This document shows, piece by piece, positions 1-10,162 of a DNA stretch of 64,000 nt. Origin of the DNA: Dioscorea cayenensis subsp. rotundata (Eukaryota > Streptophyta > Magnoliopsida > Dioscoreales > Dioscoreaceae); NCBI RefSeq assembly GCF_009730915.1, contig NC_052486.1, positions 14,394,018 to 14,458,017 on the forward strand, written 5' to 3'. How positions within the stretch are numbered: position 1 is the stretch's first letter; each line of letters begins with the position of its first letter. The notes under the pieces were generated by a model, which worked only from the letters and a program-made list of their open reading frames with translations, searched no databases and had not been told where the DNA came from. The position numbers and the translations under genes are program-made.

Positions 1-837
1 TAATAGATAATGAAATCAAAAGTATAGAGATGCAATCCATGAATGAAAACCCCCTTGTGTTCATGTCAAAGGTCATATGGATCGGCCGCGTCTTCTTCAA
101 AGGTCCCATCGTCAAACGTAGGGCACACCTCGCCGGATCGGTGCCGATGAAAGCTCCCCAAATAGCTCTCTTCCAAAGGAAACGCGATGTCGAAGGCCAT
201 CAAACTTCTCCAAAGCCTTGCCAAAGCCTCTCTAAACCCTAGCCACAGGCGCCTCCAAAGATGGGGAAATGTGGAAGAAAAGATAGGGAAAAAGATAGAG
301 TAATCGGGGCTGAATTGCGGCTTTTAGAGGGCTCCAATTTGGCATTCACACGGGCATGTGGAATCGTGGCTTTTACAATGCTATAGTAACTTGCTACATC
401 ACTCCGCCAAAATACTCCCGAATCCACTTTTTATCGAGGCAACATAAACGGGCACACGTTTACGCTGTAGATCACGTCGCTTTTTCAATAAACGGGTTCA
501 TTAGTGAAGATCTTGCTATCAATGCACAAGTCGGGATATGCAAATGTGACTACCCTTGTGCCCCTCTAAATCATTGTAATTTCTTGAATACATGCAGGTT
601 GCCACACATTCACGTATCTTTGAGCCCAACTTATGTCTTCGTGTTTGTTCCTTCCAAGATTTCATCAAATAGTGCATTTGTGATCTATTTTTGGCTTCTT
701 TTTCTTAAAACATAGCTTCACAACCCTACCTGCACCGAAGAACACAAATACACATGTATTAGGGCTTAAATTTGATAAAAGTAATGCTCATTATAAAGAA
801 AGAACACTTCGCATTCTTAACACACAAGCACTTATCA
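1..837 (-). repeat. Ty3/gypsy LTR, minus strand, cut by window start (LTR-A)
   Basis: This is the 5' part (in LTR orientation) of a family-II LTR. Its plus-strand right end is the reverse complement of the LTR start, reading acacaagcacttatca up to base 837. The same end appears at 8782, 20948 and 22642, and the matching plus-strand start (tgataagt..cttgtgt) at 10168 and 14791. It holds the usual short GC-rich hairpin words near 340-360. The flank just right of it, ttccg, is the candidate target-site duplication, but the partner is outside the window. Sequence continuing at 838 is the interior of another minus-strand LTR, so LTR-A was inserted into LTR-B. No coding region is seen; short open frames here are chance. 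Confidence 0.75.
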
Positions 838-1690
838 TTCCGCTACCTCTCGACTCACCCTGTCAACCCTCTTCAATCTCACTAAGTCTAATCCTAATGA
901 AGTTGTTACCCATTCATAGGATTACCTAGATAGATTCTCAACTCTAGTGTCACCCTATGGAAAAATCAAATCAACAAGCACACAATATTGAAACTCAATT
1001 AAAACAACCATTAAAAGAAAATTAATAAAAGTCAATGAAACAAAATCATCCTAGGGTTTACAAGTCGAAGCACCCACTCTGGGTTTAGCTCTCCATGGAG
1101 CAATACAAAGTCAAAGAAAAATGAAAGATAAATACAAACAATCTATAGAGAAAACCCCCTTGTCGTCCATATCAATGGTCTTAAGGAGCCGCCTCGTCTT
1201 CTCCAAAGACTCCTTCATCAAGCCTAGGCCATACCTTGCCAAATCAATGCCGACAAAAGCTTCCACAATTGCTCTCCTCTAAAGGGAATCGATGTCAAAT
1301 GCCATAGAACAGCTCTTAAAACCCAGCAAAAGCCTCTCTAAACCTTAGCCGCGCTTGCCCCAAAAGATAAGCAAAAGATAGGAAGAAGATCCCCAAATAA
1401 AACTCTCAAAGCGGTATTTATAGGGCTGAAATCGGGCATCCACTCGGCCGTGTAGACTTCCAAGGTCTGTTTTCTGTGTATAATGAACAGTAACTACAAC
1501 AGTGATTTTTCTACAACGTTTTGCTATAGTAAAGTGCTACAATCTACACCTAAATGTGCCCAAATTCACTTTCCTCATCAAGATAGCATGATTGGGCACA
1601 CATCTATGTGGTAGATCACGTTATATCCTCAATTAAACCACATTGACGGAACTCTTACCAATGTTGCACAAAACAGGACATATGACTGTG
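838..1690 (-). repeat. Ty3/gypsy LTR-B, minus strand, left visible part
   Basis: This is the interior of a second minus-strand family-II LTR. It resembles the middle of the solo LTR at 19076-20948 (for example the stretch containing ctctcgactcaccct near 845 and 19760). LTR-A interrupts it on the left and the complete Ty3 element at 1696-8493 interrupts it on the right; it resumes after 8498. It also contains the CTACAAC/CTACAGT-type words near 1490-1550. No gene is seen. Confidence 0.7.
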
Positions 1691-1695
1691 ACTGC

Positions 1696-3412
1696 TGATA
1701 AGTGCTTGAGTAGACATATTTTTATATATGTTTTACATGCATTGAGCATCATTTTTACTGTGGTTTATGTCTCATATTGTGTATTTGGTGTTCTTTTATG
1801 CATATAGGTTGTGAATGCCTTGAAGAGTAAAAAGGAAGCAAAGATAGGCTATAAAGACACAATGTTGGGAGTTATTGTTCAATTCAAGGATCAAGACACG
1901 AGAGCAGTTCATAAACGTGGAGATGTGTACCAACTTCCAAGAAGATTCAAGTCAATTCACAATTTGGAAGGGCACAAAGGCAGCCACATCTTCATATTCC
2001 TTCTCTTTGTGAAGATTGCAAGACCTCTCAAAGATACGTCAATGAAGAAAAGTTTTATAGCCTACCACATGGACGTGTGCCCAGACATGTGGCCTTAAGA
2101 GAAGAGTGTTCGGATCGTGTTTTGTGAAAAGTACTGTAGCAATTTCACTACAGCAGTACTGTATCAAAATTACTGTTCACGCGGCCGCGTGGGAAATCCA
2201 CACCGGCACGTGAGGGCACGTGACAGACGCAATATAAGGCCTATAAATAGCCATTTTGCCCTATTCTTTCTCATCTTTTGTGCCGCTCTTGAGGGGTGAG
2301 ACGGCTAGGGTTTGGAGAGGAGGTCTTTGTGGCTTTGGAGGCGCTTTGTCACCAACTTTGATCGATTCCTCCTCCGTCATAGCATCAAGGAAGCCACCGG
2401 TGAACCTAGCTTCGGAGTGGGTCCTTCAAGACGTCGAAGCTCTCCATCAAGGCCATCAGTTCATATATAAGGGGGTTTATTTATATGGTTTTAAGGTACT
2501 TTCATTCATAGATGGTGTGTTTTGTATGTTACTCCATGCAGAGCTAAAACCCTAGAGGGTATTTGGGCTTGTGAACCCTAGGATTCTCATCTTTTGTGGA
2601 TTTGCTTAGTGTTTCTATTTAATCCGAGTTTGATTAAGTTTTAATCTTGTATTCTCATTGCTTGCTTGTTTAATTAATCCTTGTGGTTGATTGGATTTGC
2701 ATGATTTGTTGCTTTGATGTGAGAGAGGTCTCCATTAGAGTTAGAACTTCAAGATTGAAGAGGGTTGAGAGGGTGAGTCATGAGATAGTGGAGTGTCCTC
2801 TCTCCCTTCCGATTGAGTGTATTCTATCTCCGTTCCTTAGGCTCTATGCAACCATATTTGGTGTGAGGTGTGAGATTCAGAGATTTCTCCGCTGGGACCT
2901 TTAGGGGGTTAGGATCCTTCGCCGGGAATTAGGGTTGGATCAATCTTTAGGAATCGGATACACCTCTTGGAATCCCTAGAGTGCTTTGCAGTCATATCTG
3001 GTGTGAGGCGTTTAGATTGAGTGATTTCTCCACCGGGACCTCGTAGGGGACTAGTATCTGTGATCGGGAGGCCGGATCTGATTATTTGGATTTCCACGAC
3101 TTAACTTACTCATCATAGAAACACTTTGTTTATTCGGTACCTAATACCTGAATCCTAGGGGGAGCATTGCCCGAATACCCCACTTTTACTGATTGAGATC
3201 TCCATCCATTTAACCCTTGCATATTCGTCTCCGGTATTCACTTCTTCGCACATTAGATCACCACACCTTTCCATTTATCATTATGTTAGAAAGCAGAGAA
3301 GAAGTTAGTACTAGTAGCCCTATTCCCTGTGGATTCGACTACCCACTCACTGGGGAAATTATTACTTCGACACCTGTGCACTTGCGGTTTACACGCATAT
3401 TCGGACGTGTCA
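1696..3412 (+). repeat. 5' LTR of the non-autonomous Ty3 element
   Basis: The LTR is 1717 bp, starts TG and ends CA, and matches the 3' LTR at 6898-8493 over nearly its whole length. It carries about 115 bp (roughly 2087-2203) that the 3' LTR lacks, including the CTGTAG/CTACAG words and a GC hairpin word (gcggccgcg near 2180). A TATA box (tataaata, 2242-2249) lies just downstream, so this extra segment sits in the presumed U3 promoter. Small open frames in it (for example 1811-2098) have matching ones in the 3' LTR and are LTR sequence, not genes. Confidence 0.88.
2242..2249 (+). promoter_or_regulatory. TATA box in 5' LTR
   Basis: The octamer tataaata follows the GC hairpin words of the LTR. 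The same octamer at 7329-7336 (3' LTR), 13801-13808 and 15232-15239 occupies the equivalent place in other LTRs of the window. It is the likely core promoter of the retroelement transcript; that role is inferred from position. Confidence 0.6.
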
Positions 3413-3418
3413 AGTTTT

Positions 3419-3436
3419 TGGCACCGTTGCAGGGGA
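3419..3436 (+). other. Primer-binding site, tRNA-Asp type
   Basis: The sequence tggcaccgttgcagggga begins six bases after the 5' LTR. It differs by two bases from the complement of the plant tRNA-Asp 3' end used by Athila/Tat retrotransposons (consensus tggcgccgttgccgggga). It identifies the lineage even though pol is missing. Confidence 0.8.
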
Positions 3437-3632
3437 ACAGGATATTAGGAACGCTAGGACTTTGTTGCTCTAGCCACTTATCCTTTTTATTCTTTTGTCT
3501 ATTCCACACTTTCTTTTTCTTCCATCATTCTCATCGATTTTTATTTTGTTTTTATCTATTTCACTCTATCTTCTTCCACCGTTCTATTTTGTTTTATTTT
3601 GTCTTATTTACTTTTCCTTGCATGGAACTTGA

Positions 3633-4223
3633 ATGATGATTAATCCAGTTGTAGAACTATATTTTCAGGTTGATGCTCTCACTAGAAAAATTGATCAATT
3701 TATTAATGTTCATCAACAACACAATCCATATCGCATCAACTATCATCCAAATCAAAGGAGCTATCCAAACCTCTTGTGGGATATTGATGGACAACAATGG
3801 GAAGGACCTCAACAAGAACTTCAATGGGATGAGAAAGTTGAAGAAGATGTACTTCGGTTGGAAATAGTGTTACTGAGGTTTGTTGAAGCAACCGATGCCC
3901 GTTTCCAAAATATTGAGGCCACATTAAGTTGTCACGATGTCTCCATCAAAAACATTGAGCATCAATTAGGAGAGATCTTGGACATGCTTGCTAAGGAAAA
4001 AGAAGAATTTGAACAAGCAAGGCAAGTGTCTCTGGGACATGATGAGGCCATGAACAACATGGAAGAAATTGGGCAAATTGAGTACATTAGGGGCAGTAAA
4101 AAGGAAAAAAACAAGAAATTGAATATCATTTTTGAGATTTTTGGATTGTGTGATCAAGATTGTGCTTGTGAGCGAGAAAAATTTTCAAGGGGATTTGCTA
4201 GTGTCATGCTCCTCTCAAGTTGA
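3633..4223 (+). CDS. Short gag-like coiled-coil ORF of the non-autonomous Ty3 element
   Basis: The frame encodes 196 residues from an ATG at 3633. Residues about 95-125 (DARFQNIEATL ... IEHQLGEILDMLAKE) resemble the region after the zinc knuckle of Athila/Tat Gag, where short heptad-like segments end in a VGQIA/LGEI motif; the Athila-like element at 17870-17960 has the same kind of segment. The capsid core and zinc knuckle are absent. Many E, Q and L residues suggest a coiled coil. No signal peptide or membrane segment is seen. It could be a remnant of gag or a small protein kept for packaging. A second short frame overlaps its end (4132-4371) and is probably the continuation after a frameshift. 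Confidence 0.5.
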   Translation: MMINPVVELYFQVDALTRKIDQFINVHQQHNPYRINYHPNQRSYPNLLWDIDGQQWEGPQQELQWDEKVEEDVLRLEIVLLRFVEATDARFQNIEATLSCHDVSIKNIEHQLGEILDMLAKEKEEFEQARQVSLGHDEAMNNMEEIGQIEYIRGSKKEKNKKLNIIFEIFGLCDQDCACEREKFSRGFASVMLLSS

Positions 4224-4540
4224 AAATACATTAGAAGAAGCAAACCCTAAGGTTATGGAACAAGCATCTTTCCCTGTGATTGATCAAATCTTACAATGCA
4301 AGAGAGAGGTTTTGGGAAGGGAAGAAGATGTGGGTAGGAGATTGAAGCCATCCAATGACCCACATTGCTAAGCTTGGACAATTCCCAACCCAAATTGTTT
4401 CCTTGGAGGTCAAAAGTAAGATGGTTGGACTCTCCAATTAATATTCCACCCCGACAACTAGATTCTTGGTTTAAAGGAAGTAGCTATGCAATGTCTAGTC
4501 GGGAGGAACACACTCTTTTCAAGCCTCCATAAGGTAAGGA

Positions 4541-4605
4541 AGAGGTACGTCAAGCTTAGTGACGTAAAACAAGCGCTTCTTGGGAGGCAACCCAAGTTTT
4601 TAATT
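4541..4605 (+). other. Conserved Ty3 3'-region block (aacaagcgcttcttgggagg)
   Basis: The stretch contains gtcaagcttagtgacgt followed by aacaagcgcttcttgggagg and caaccc. Almost the same block occurs in the other Ty3 element at 22975-23012. It lies after the coding part in both, is not in an obvious conserved frame, and is a known kind of marker in Athila/Tat elements. It may be a transcript processing or packaging signal; that is inference. Confidence 0.65.
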
Positions 4606-4814
4606 GTTTTCTAGCTTAGATTTTTATTTCTATAGTAATAAAATCATGAGTGTGTGCTTTGTTAAATTTTTATTAGTGTTGAGTTCTTCATGAAGATTTT
4701 TGGTGTTTTAGTTTAAATGTATGTGTGTGGCATGGTTTAGGATGATATTCATGTTTTTAGTTGGGAAATTGGACTTAATTTCATGTAAATATCTCTATGG
4801 ATGTGTTTCTACAG

Positions 4815-5435
4815 AAATTCTGCAGCCCACACGGGCGCGTGGAATTTCCACGCGCCCTGTACAGTACCCAGGCCCCAAGGTGGAGTTTTCACACCCCCAC
4901 GTGGGGTAAATTGATGAAGAGGACCACTATTCATGATTTTCATTCACACATCCCTTCATCTTTCTCACACACCCACACTCCCAAACATTTTTCCTTGGTC
5001 ATTAAAAGGTTTAGAAGTGTTTTGCCGGCCATTTAATCATACTTTATTACTCAATTCACACCGGTGATCTCTCATTTTTCTAACCTTCTCCATGCCTCCA
5101 TTTTTCAAAATTTATGTGGATATCTTCGTTCTTATGCATTTTTCTTCATGGAAATCATCTTAATATGCTTGAGAAAGCTTTTTATAAGAGTTTTTAGAGC
5201 GCCGTTGAGGGTCGGCATGGCCTTTTTGGCCATAGTTCGGCTCCCACGCGGTCGCTGGGGGTTCCTACACGACCGCTGGGCTAAAAAAATGCTCAGAAAC
5301 CCACGCGACTGCGTGGATCCACGCGGGCGCGTGGATTTTTTTCACGCCGCCCGCTGGGCTGCTTTCAGTGCCAAAATTGGCCACACGGGCAAGTGGATTT
5401 TCCACGCGCCCTGTGGATTTCGCAGCTTGCCATTT
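4815..5435 (+). repeat. GC-rich hairpin words in Ty3 3' region
   Basis: This stretch carries several near-palindromic words built on cacgcgggcgcgtgga and ccacgcgcccgtgtgg (about 4830-4910 and 5225-5420) in otherwise AT-rich DNA. Open frames overlap it on both strands (for example 5064-5603) because GC-rich words lack stops; no domain is seen in them. It corresponds by position to the 110-bp array of the second Ty3 element at 23283-23890. Confidence 0.5.
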
Positions 5436-5439
5436 CATG

Positions 5440-6369
5440 TAAATTTGCATTTCTTTTGGCGGTTTTCTTGCGGGTATGCCACCAAGGACCGAAAAGTTTT
5501 GATCGTGATACGATTAACCTTGGATGGGAACATTCTTTTTGGCACACCGCAACACCGTAAGATGACGTCGATGCTTGAGGCGTCCCCACTCATGATTCTT
5601 TAGTTTCCTTTTACTTTTTGTTTTTCATTTTTGTTTTTTTATTTTTATCTTTTTAGAGTTTAGTTAACTTTGTGTTTTTGTTCTGCTTTGTGCGAGTTTG
5701 TGCTTTCATGTGTTTACTTATAAGAACTCGTACATCTTTTTCTATTTTGTTGAGCTTCACTCGAACCCCTTGTCTACGTGCAGATAGCCTTGAGAGTGAT
5801 GTTGATGGTGTTTTAGTCATAGACATGATCATGTGATATTGTTACATGGTCATGTGAGCTTCACAACCCGATGAACACATACACCCATGAGTTAGGCTTC
5901 ACCAAACGAAGAATGAGGAGTTCAAGGGAGTCCTATTTTAATTGCATTCCCACACACATTATGCTTCCATTGTTATTATTTTTATTGTGCTTGCATGCGT
6001 ACATTGAGGATAATGTACATCTTAAGTGTGGGGAGGGTTCACCTTATACATGACTTTTTACTTGTGTTTTTCATGAGCATGCTCTTGTTGCCAATGAAGG
6101 TTCACCTTAGGGTTAAGAGTTTAATTCTTAGTTTTTTTGGAGGTTATAAACATGGATTTTATCATGCTCTAGTTTTCATCCAATTTTTATTGAATATTTT
6201 TTTGTCCGATTGCTCTTTCTCGCACTTTTCTCGCTCATTAGACCTATGAAGACTCTAGTTCATTATGTTTGGGACTTTAGTGTGCTAGTTTTTTTATTTG
6301 ATCATCAGAGGAAAAATCAGGAAAAAAATCAGAAAAAAATTTGAAAAAGAAATGAAAATTGTTTGTTGT
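5440..6369 (+). other. Untranslated 3' part of Ty3 internal region
   Basis: This stretch of about 900 bp has no recognisable protein domain. It is T-rich (5605-5660, 6280-6340), includes a phrase ending ttaagtgtggggaggg near 6020 that resembles the purine tract before the 3' LTR, and ends in the degenerate array. It may hold a decayed second ORF around 5505-5600. Confidence 0.4.
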
Positions 6370-6595
6370 TTGTACATAGGGTGTGGAAAAGAGCTACCAC
6401 CCATGATGTATGTAGCTACTCTCATAAGTCGGATACTTGTTATGCCCTAATGAGAGAAAGAGCTATCTCATGGGATGTGTGAAAGCTACCATCCTCTGTA
6501 GAAAGAGCTACCACCTCGAAAGTGTGAAAGCCACTCGGGAGGCATCTTGGGAAAGGGCTACCTTAGAGGGTTGTGTGAAGCTACTACCTATTCTT
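6370..6595 (+). repeat. Degenerate tandem array (gtgtgaaagctaccacc type)
   Basis: Five to six imperfect copies of a phrase like gtgtgaaagagctaccacc occur between 6370 and 6595 with spacings of about 35-50 bp. It is non-coding in all frames. Such short arrays before the 3' LTR are common in Tat-type elements. Confidence 0.6.
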
Positions 6596-6881
6596 TTTTT
6601 CGTTTATAAATAAGTCCAATGTTAATAAGAACTTGGTAGTGGACATAGTGTTGACATGAGTTGAGTTTTTTTCACACACACACGCAATCGGATTTTTATC
6701 ACATTCATTTTTTTGATTGGATTGTTTGCTAGAGCATTGATTGTTTTTGTCTAGTGTTTGATTCTCTCCATGACTCGTAGAATTTTTATTCTTGTACTCA
6801 TTTGGTGAACCTAAGGCCAAGCACTTCTCTTTTCTTTCCATAGGTATAATGTTTAATTTTGCTTGAGGACAAGCAAAGACT

Positions 6882-6897
6882 TAAGTGTGGGGGAGTT
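6882..6897 (+). other. Polypurine tract before 3' LTR
   Basis: The purine-rich run aagtgtgggggag lies directly before the TGATAAGTGC start of the 3' LTR, where plus-strand DNA priming is expected. Confidence 0.65.
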
Positions 6898-8493
6898 TGA
6901 TAAGTGCTTGAGTAGACATATTTTTATATATGTTTTACATGCATTGAGCATCATTTTTAGTGTGGTTTATGTCTCAAATTGTGTATTTGGTGTTCTTTTA
7001 TGCATATAGGTTGTGAATGCCTTGAAGAGTAAAAAGGAAGCAAAGATAGGCTATAAAGACACAATGTTGGGAGTTCTTGTTCAATTCAAGGATCAAGACA
7101 CGAGAGCAGTTCATAAACGTGGAGATGTGTGCCAACTTCCAAGAAGATTCAAGTCAATTCACTATTTGGAAGGGCACAAAGGCAGCCACATCTTCATATT
7201 CCTTCTCTTTGTGAAGATTGCAAGACCTCTCAAAGATATGTCGATGAAGAAAAGTTTTATAGCCTACCACATGGACGTGTGCCCGGACACTGGCGCGTGA
7301 GGGCACATGACAGACGCGATCTAAGGCCTATAAATAGCCGTTTTGCCCTATTCTTTCTCATCTTTTGTGCCGCTCTTGAGGGGTGAGAGGGCTAGGGTTT
7401 GGAGAGGAGGTCTTTGCGGCTTTGGAGGTGCTTCGTCACCAACTTTGATCGATTCCTCCTTCGTCATAGCATCAAGGAAGCCACCAGTGAACCTAGCTTT
7501 GGAGTGGGTCCTTCAAGACGTCGAAGCTCTCCATCAAGGCCATCAGTTCATATATAAGGGGGTTTATTTCTATGGTTTTAATGTACTTTCATTCATTGAT
7601 GGTGTGCTTTGTATGTTGCTCCATGGCGAGCTAAAACCCTAGAGGGCTTGTGAACCCTAGGATTCTCATCTTTTGTGGATTTGCTTAGTGTTTCTATTTA
7701 ATCCGAGTTTGATTAAGTTTTAATCTTGTATTCTCATTGCTTGCTTGTTTAATTAATCTTTGTGGTGATTGGATTTGCATGATTTGTTACTTTGATGTGA
7801 GAGAGGTCTCCATTAGAGTTAGAACTTCAAGGTTAAAGAGGGTTGAGAGGGTGAGTCATGAGATAGTGGAGTGTCCCCTCTCCCTTCCGATTGAGTGTAT
7901 TCTATCTCCGTTCCTTAGGCTCTATGCAACCATATTTGGTGTGAGGCGTGAGATTGAGAGATTTCTCCGCCGGGACCTTGTAGGGGTTAGGATCCTTCAC
8001 CGGGAATTAGGCTTGGATCAATCTTTAGGAATTGGATACACCTCTTGGAATCCCTAGAGTGCTTTGCAGTCATATGTGGTGTGAGGTGTTGAGATTGAGC
8101 GATTTCTCCACCGGGACCTCGTAGGGGACTAGTATCGGTGATCGGGAGGCCGGATCAGATTATATTTGGATTTCCACGACTTAACTTACTCATCATAGAA
8201 ACACTTTGCTTATTCGGTACCTAATACCTGAATCCTATGGGGAGCATTGCCCGAATACCAAACTTTAACTGATTGAGATCTCCATCCATTTAACCCTTGC
8301 ATATTCGTCTCCGGTATTCATTTCTTTGCATATTAGATCAGCACACCTTTCCATTTATCATTAGGTTAGAAAGCAGAGAAGAAGTTAGTACTAGTAGCCC
8401 TATTCCCTGTGGATTCGACTACCCACTCACCGGGGTAATTATTACTTCGACACCCGTGCACTTGCGGTTTTACACGCATATTCGGACGTGTCA
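6898..8493 (+). repeat. 3' LTR of the non-autonomous Ty3 element
   Basis: The LTR is 1596 bp with the same TG...CA ends as the 5' LTR. It is shorter mainly because it lacks the roughly 115-bp promoter-proximal segment present at 2087-2203. The TATA box tataaata is retained at 7329-7336. Base differences from the 5' LTR are scattered but few, so the insertion is fairly recent compared with the nested LTRs around it. Confidence 0.88.
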
Positions 8494-8498
8494 ACTGC

Positions 8499-8782
8499 CT
8501 TTGTGCCCTTCCACTTTGTAAATTCACTTGAGTATAATGAAGGTTGGCACACACCCATATGTACGTGAGCACAACTTGTGCCTTAACCCTTGTTCAATCA
8601 AAGAATTCCATCAACAATCGCGTCCATGATCTACTTTTGCTTCCTTTCCTCCTAACTTGTCTCCACGACCCTAAATGCACAAAAGAACACAAATATAGAC
8701 AAGTGAGCTATAAAATCTAATAAAAATAATACTCAATGTAAGAAAAGTTTACTTTATATTACTTATACACAAGCACTTATCA
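8499..8782 (-). repeat. Ty3/gypsy LTR-B, right part
   Basis: This is the continuation of LTR-B after the Ty3 insertion. It ends with acacaagcacttatca at 8782, the reverse complement of the family-II LTR start. The next bases acaac (8783-8787) are the candidate target-site duplication; the left partner lies before the window. Confidence 0.7.
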
Positions 8783-10162
8783 ACAACCCACATCACAACC
8801 AACATTCATACCATTTATACCTTAAAGGCAAGGAAAAACAACATCAAACCCTAGTTTTAACCAAACATTGAATTAGGGCTTGAAAGCTTGAAGTGAAGAA
8901 ATATGGTGAAAAAGTCAGTAAAACTCAGAATAAATTACAAGATTGTAGTTGCAAGATGGAGGAGAGGAGATTAGAGATGAAAAAAATGAAGGGAAATGGT
9001 GAAAAGAAATGGTGAAAAACGAGGTGGATTGGAGGAGAAATGAGTGACAACATCAAGAATCACCTGTAGCAGTTTACTGTAGTAAATTTCCAAGTTTCTG
9101 CAAAAGCACTGTAGTAGTTTACTGTAACAAATTCTCCTGGGCTACTAAGATGAAAAGTATGCTAAGAACGTCAAACAATCAAAGGTTTGGACCATGAGAC
9201 TTGCTAAAATAGATCAACCCGATGGTCATAGCAATTGACCCCTAATGTGGTACAAATATTGATACGGAATTTCTTCCGATCAAATCCTCCTATGATTGTA
9301 TTAAAAATGTGGAAATTTCTAATTAAGGCCGAAACGCAACTAGGTCCAACCCTAATATTGGCGGGGCACAAAATACCCAATGTCACGGTGTATTTATACA
9401 TAAATCCCTTCCAAACTTGGTTTGTCTAGTACAAGGGTGATGGTCACGCTACCAAGTACAACCTAGAAGTCGATTTGTAGAGTTCTCATGCAAACAACAC
9501 ATCAAATGCACTAAGAATGAATTAATAAACTCAACAATTGCAATAAACAAAACCAAAGCATCCAAAACCATGAGGGGTCTACTTATCCATACAAGTAATT
9601 ACAAACAATAATCTCATGAAAACAACTTCAAATGGCATAAGAAAACACCCTCAAGTAATGGAAGAGAGAGAACAAGCCAAGTTGGGTATAAAGCTTCCAC
9701 AGACGCCACGTTCGGGGACGGCTTCCCTAGTCATGTACAAGCTCCCAAAGAAGAGATCGATGAAGATCTAGCCAAATCAAGCTTGTTCCTTTGATTCCCC
9801 TTCTCCAAATCATGTCATCTTGCCTCCTCAAAACTAGTGAAAAACAGCCTCAAGAACTCCCAAAAGTCTCTCCTCCAAAAAGGGCTTCCCCAAAACCCTA
9901 GAAAAATTGGGTTATTTATACCTCGTAATTTCATGCGGGCTCCATGCAGGCGCATGGAGCCCATGAAATTTACTATCTTTCTACCAAGAAAAATTACCAG
10001 TGCTACAATGCATAGATACATTAACATTACTACAGTGTTTATGCTACAATGAACTGGTCCCCGAAATCTCCAGTGAACCTCACGACGTTCATGCGAGTCG
10101 TATGTTGCCTGTGAGGTTTACAACCAATTGCTCGTAGCTTCAAACATTTCTTCAGCTTAATA
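8783..10162. other. Repeat-derived intergenic DNA, no gene
   Basis: No protein domain is recognised in this 1.4-kb stretch. It carries CTGTAGCAGTTTACTGTAG words near 9065-9130, like those in the LTRs, and a GC-rich palindrome at 9927-9970. It is therefore probably an old LTR or internal segment of another Ty3 family. The opposed short frames at 9204-9429 and 9815-10052 are mutual shadows with no family match I can see. Confidence 0.45.
9927..9970. repeat. Perfect-but-one inverted repeat (hairpin)
   Basis: The left arm aatttcatgcgggctccatg and right arm catggagcccatgaaatt are complementary apart from one extra base, with a six-base spacer. It is the cleanest example of the hairpin words found across the LTRs of this window. 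Confidence 0.7.

Larger units (their letters stand above)
1691..8498 (+). mobile_element. Complete non-autonomous Ty3/gypsy element (Athila/Tat-derived), with TSD
   Basis: The element proper is 1696-8493, bounded by LTRs that begin TGATAAGTGC and end CGGACGTGTCA. The five bases actgc flank it at 1691-1695 and 8494-8498, an exact target-site duplication. The internal region (3413-6897) has a tRNA-Asp-type primer-binding site, one short gag-like frame (3633-4223), a conserved 3' block near 4545-4600, GC-rich hairpin words, a degenerate tandem array (6370-6590) and a purine-rich tract before the 3' LTR. No protease, reverse transcriptase, RNase H or integrase is recognisable in either strand, so it would have to be mobilised by another element. 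It inserted into minus-strand LTR-B, which gives its relative age. Confidence 0.9.

Noticed and set aside
1811..2098. Paired 95-codon frames in both Ty3 LTRs (also 7013-7300)
   Set aside because: They are preserved only because the LTRs are near-identical copies; no domain is seen.
3217..3636. 139-codon frame crossing the LTR end
   Set aside because: It crosses the LTR border and primer-binding site and is phenylalanine-rich low complexity.
5064..5603. 179-codon frame on the plus strand of the first Ty3 element
   Set aside because: It spans GC hairpin words that lack stops; no domain, and no counterpart in the second Ty3 element.
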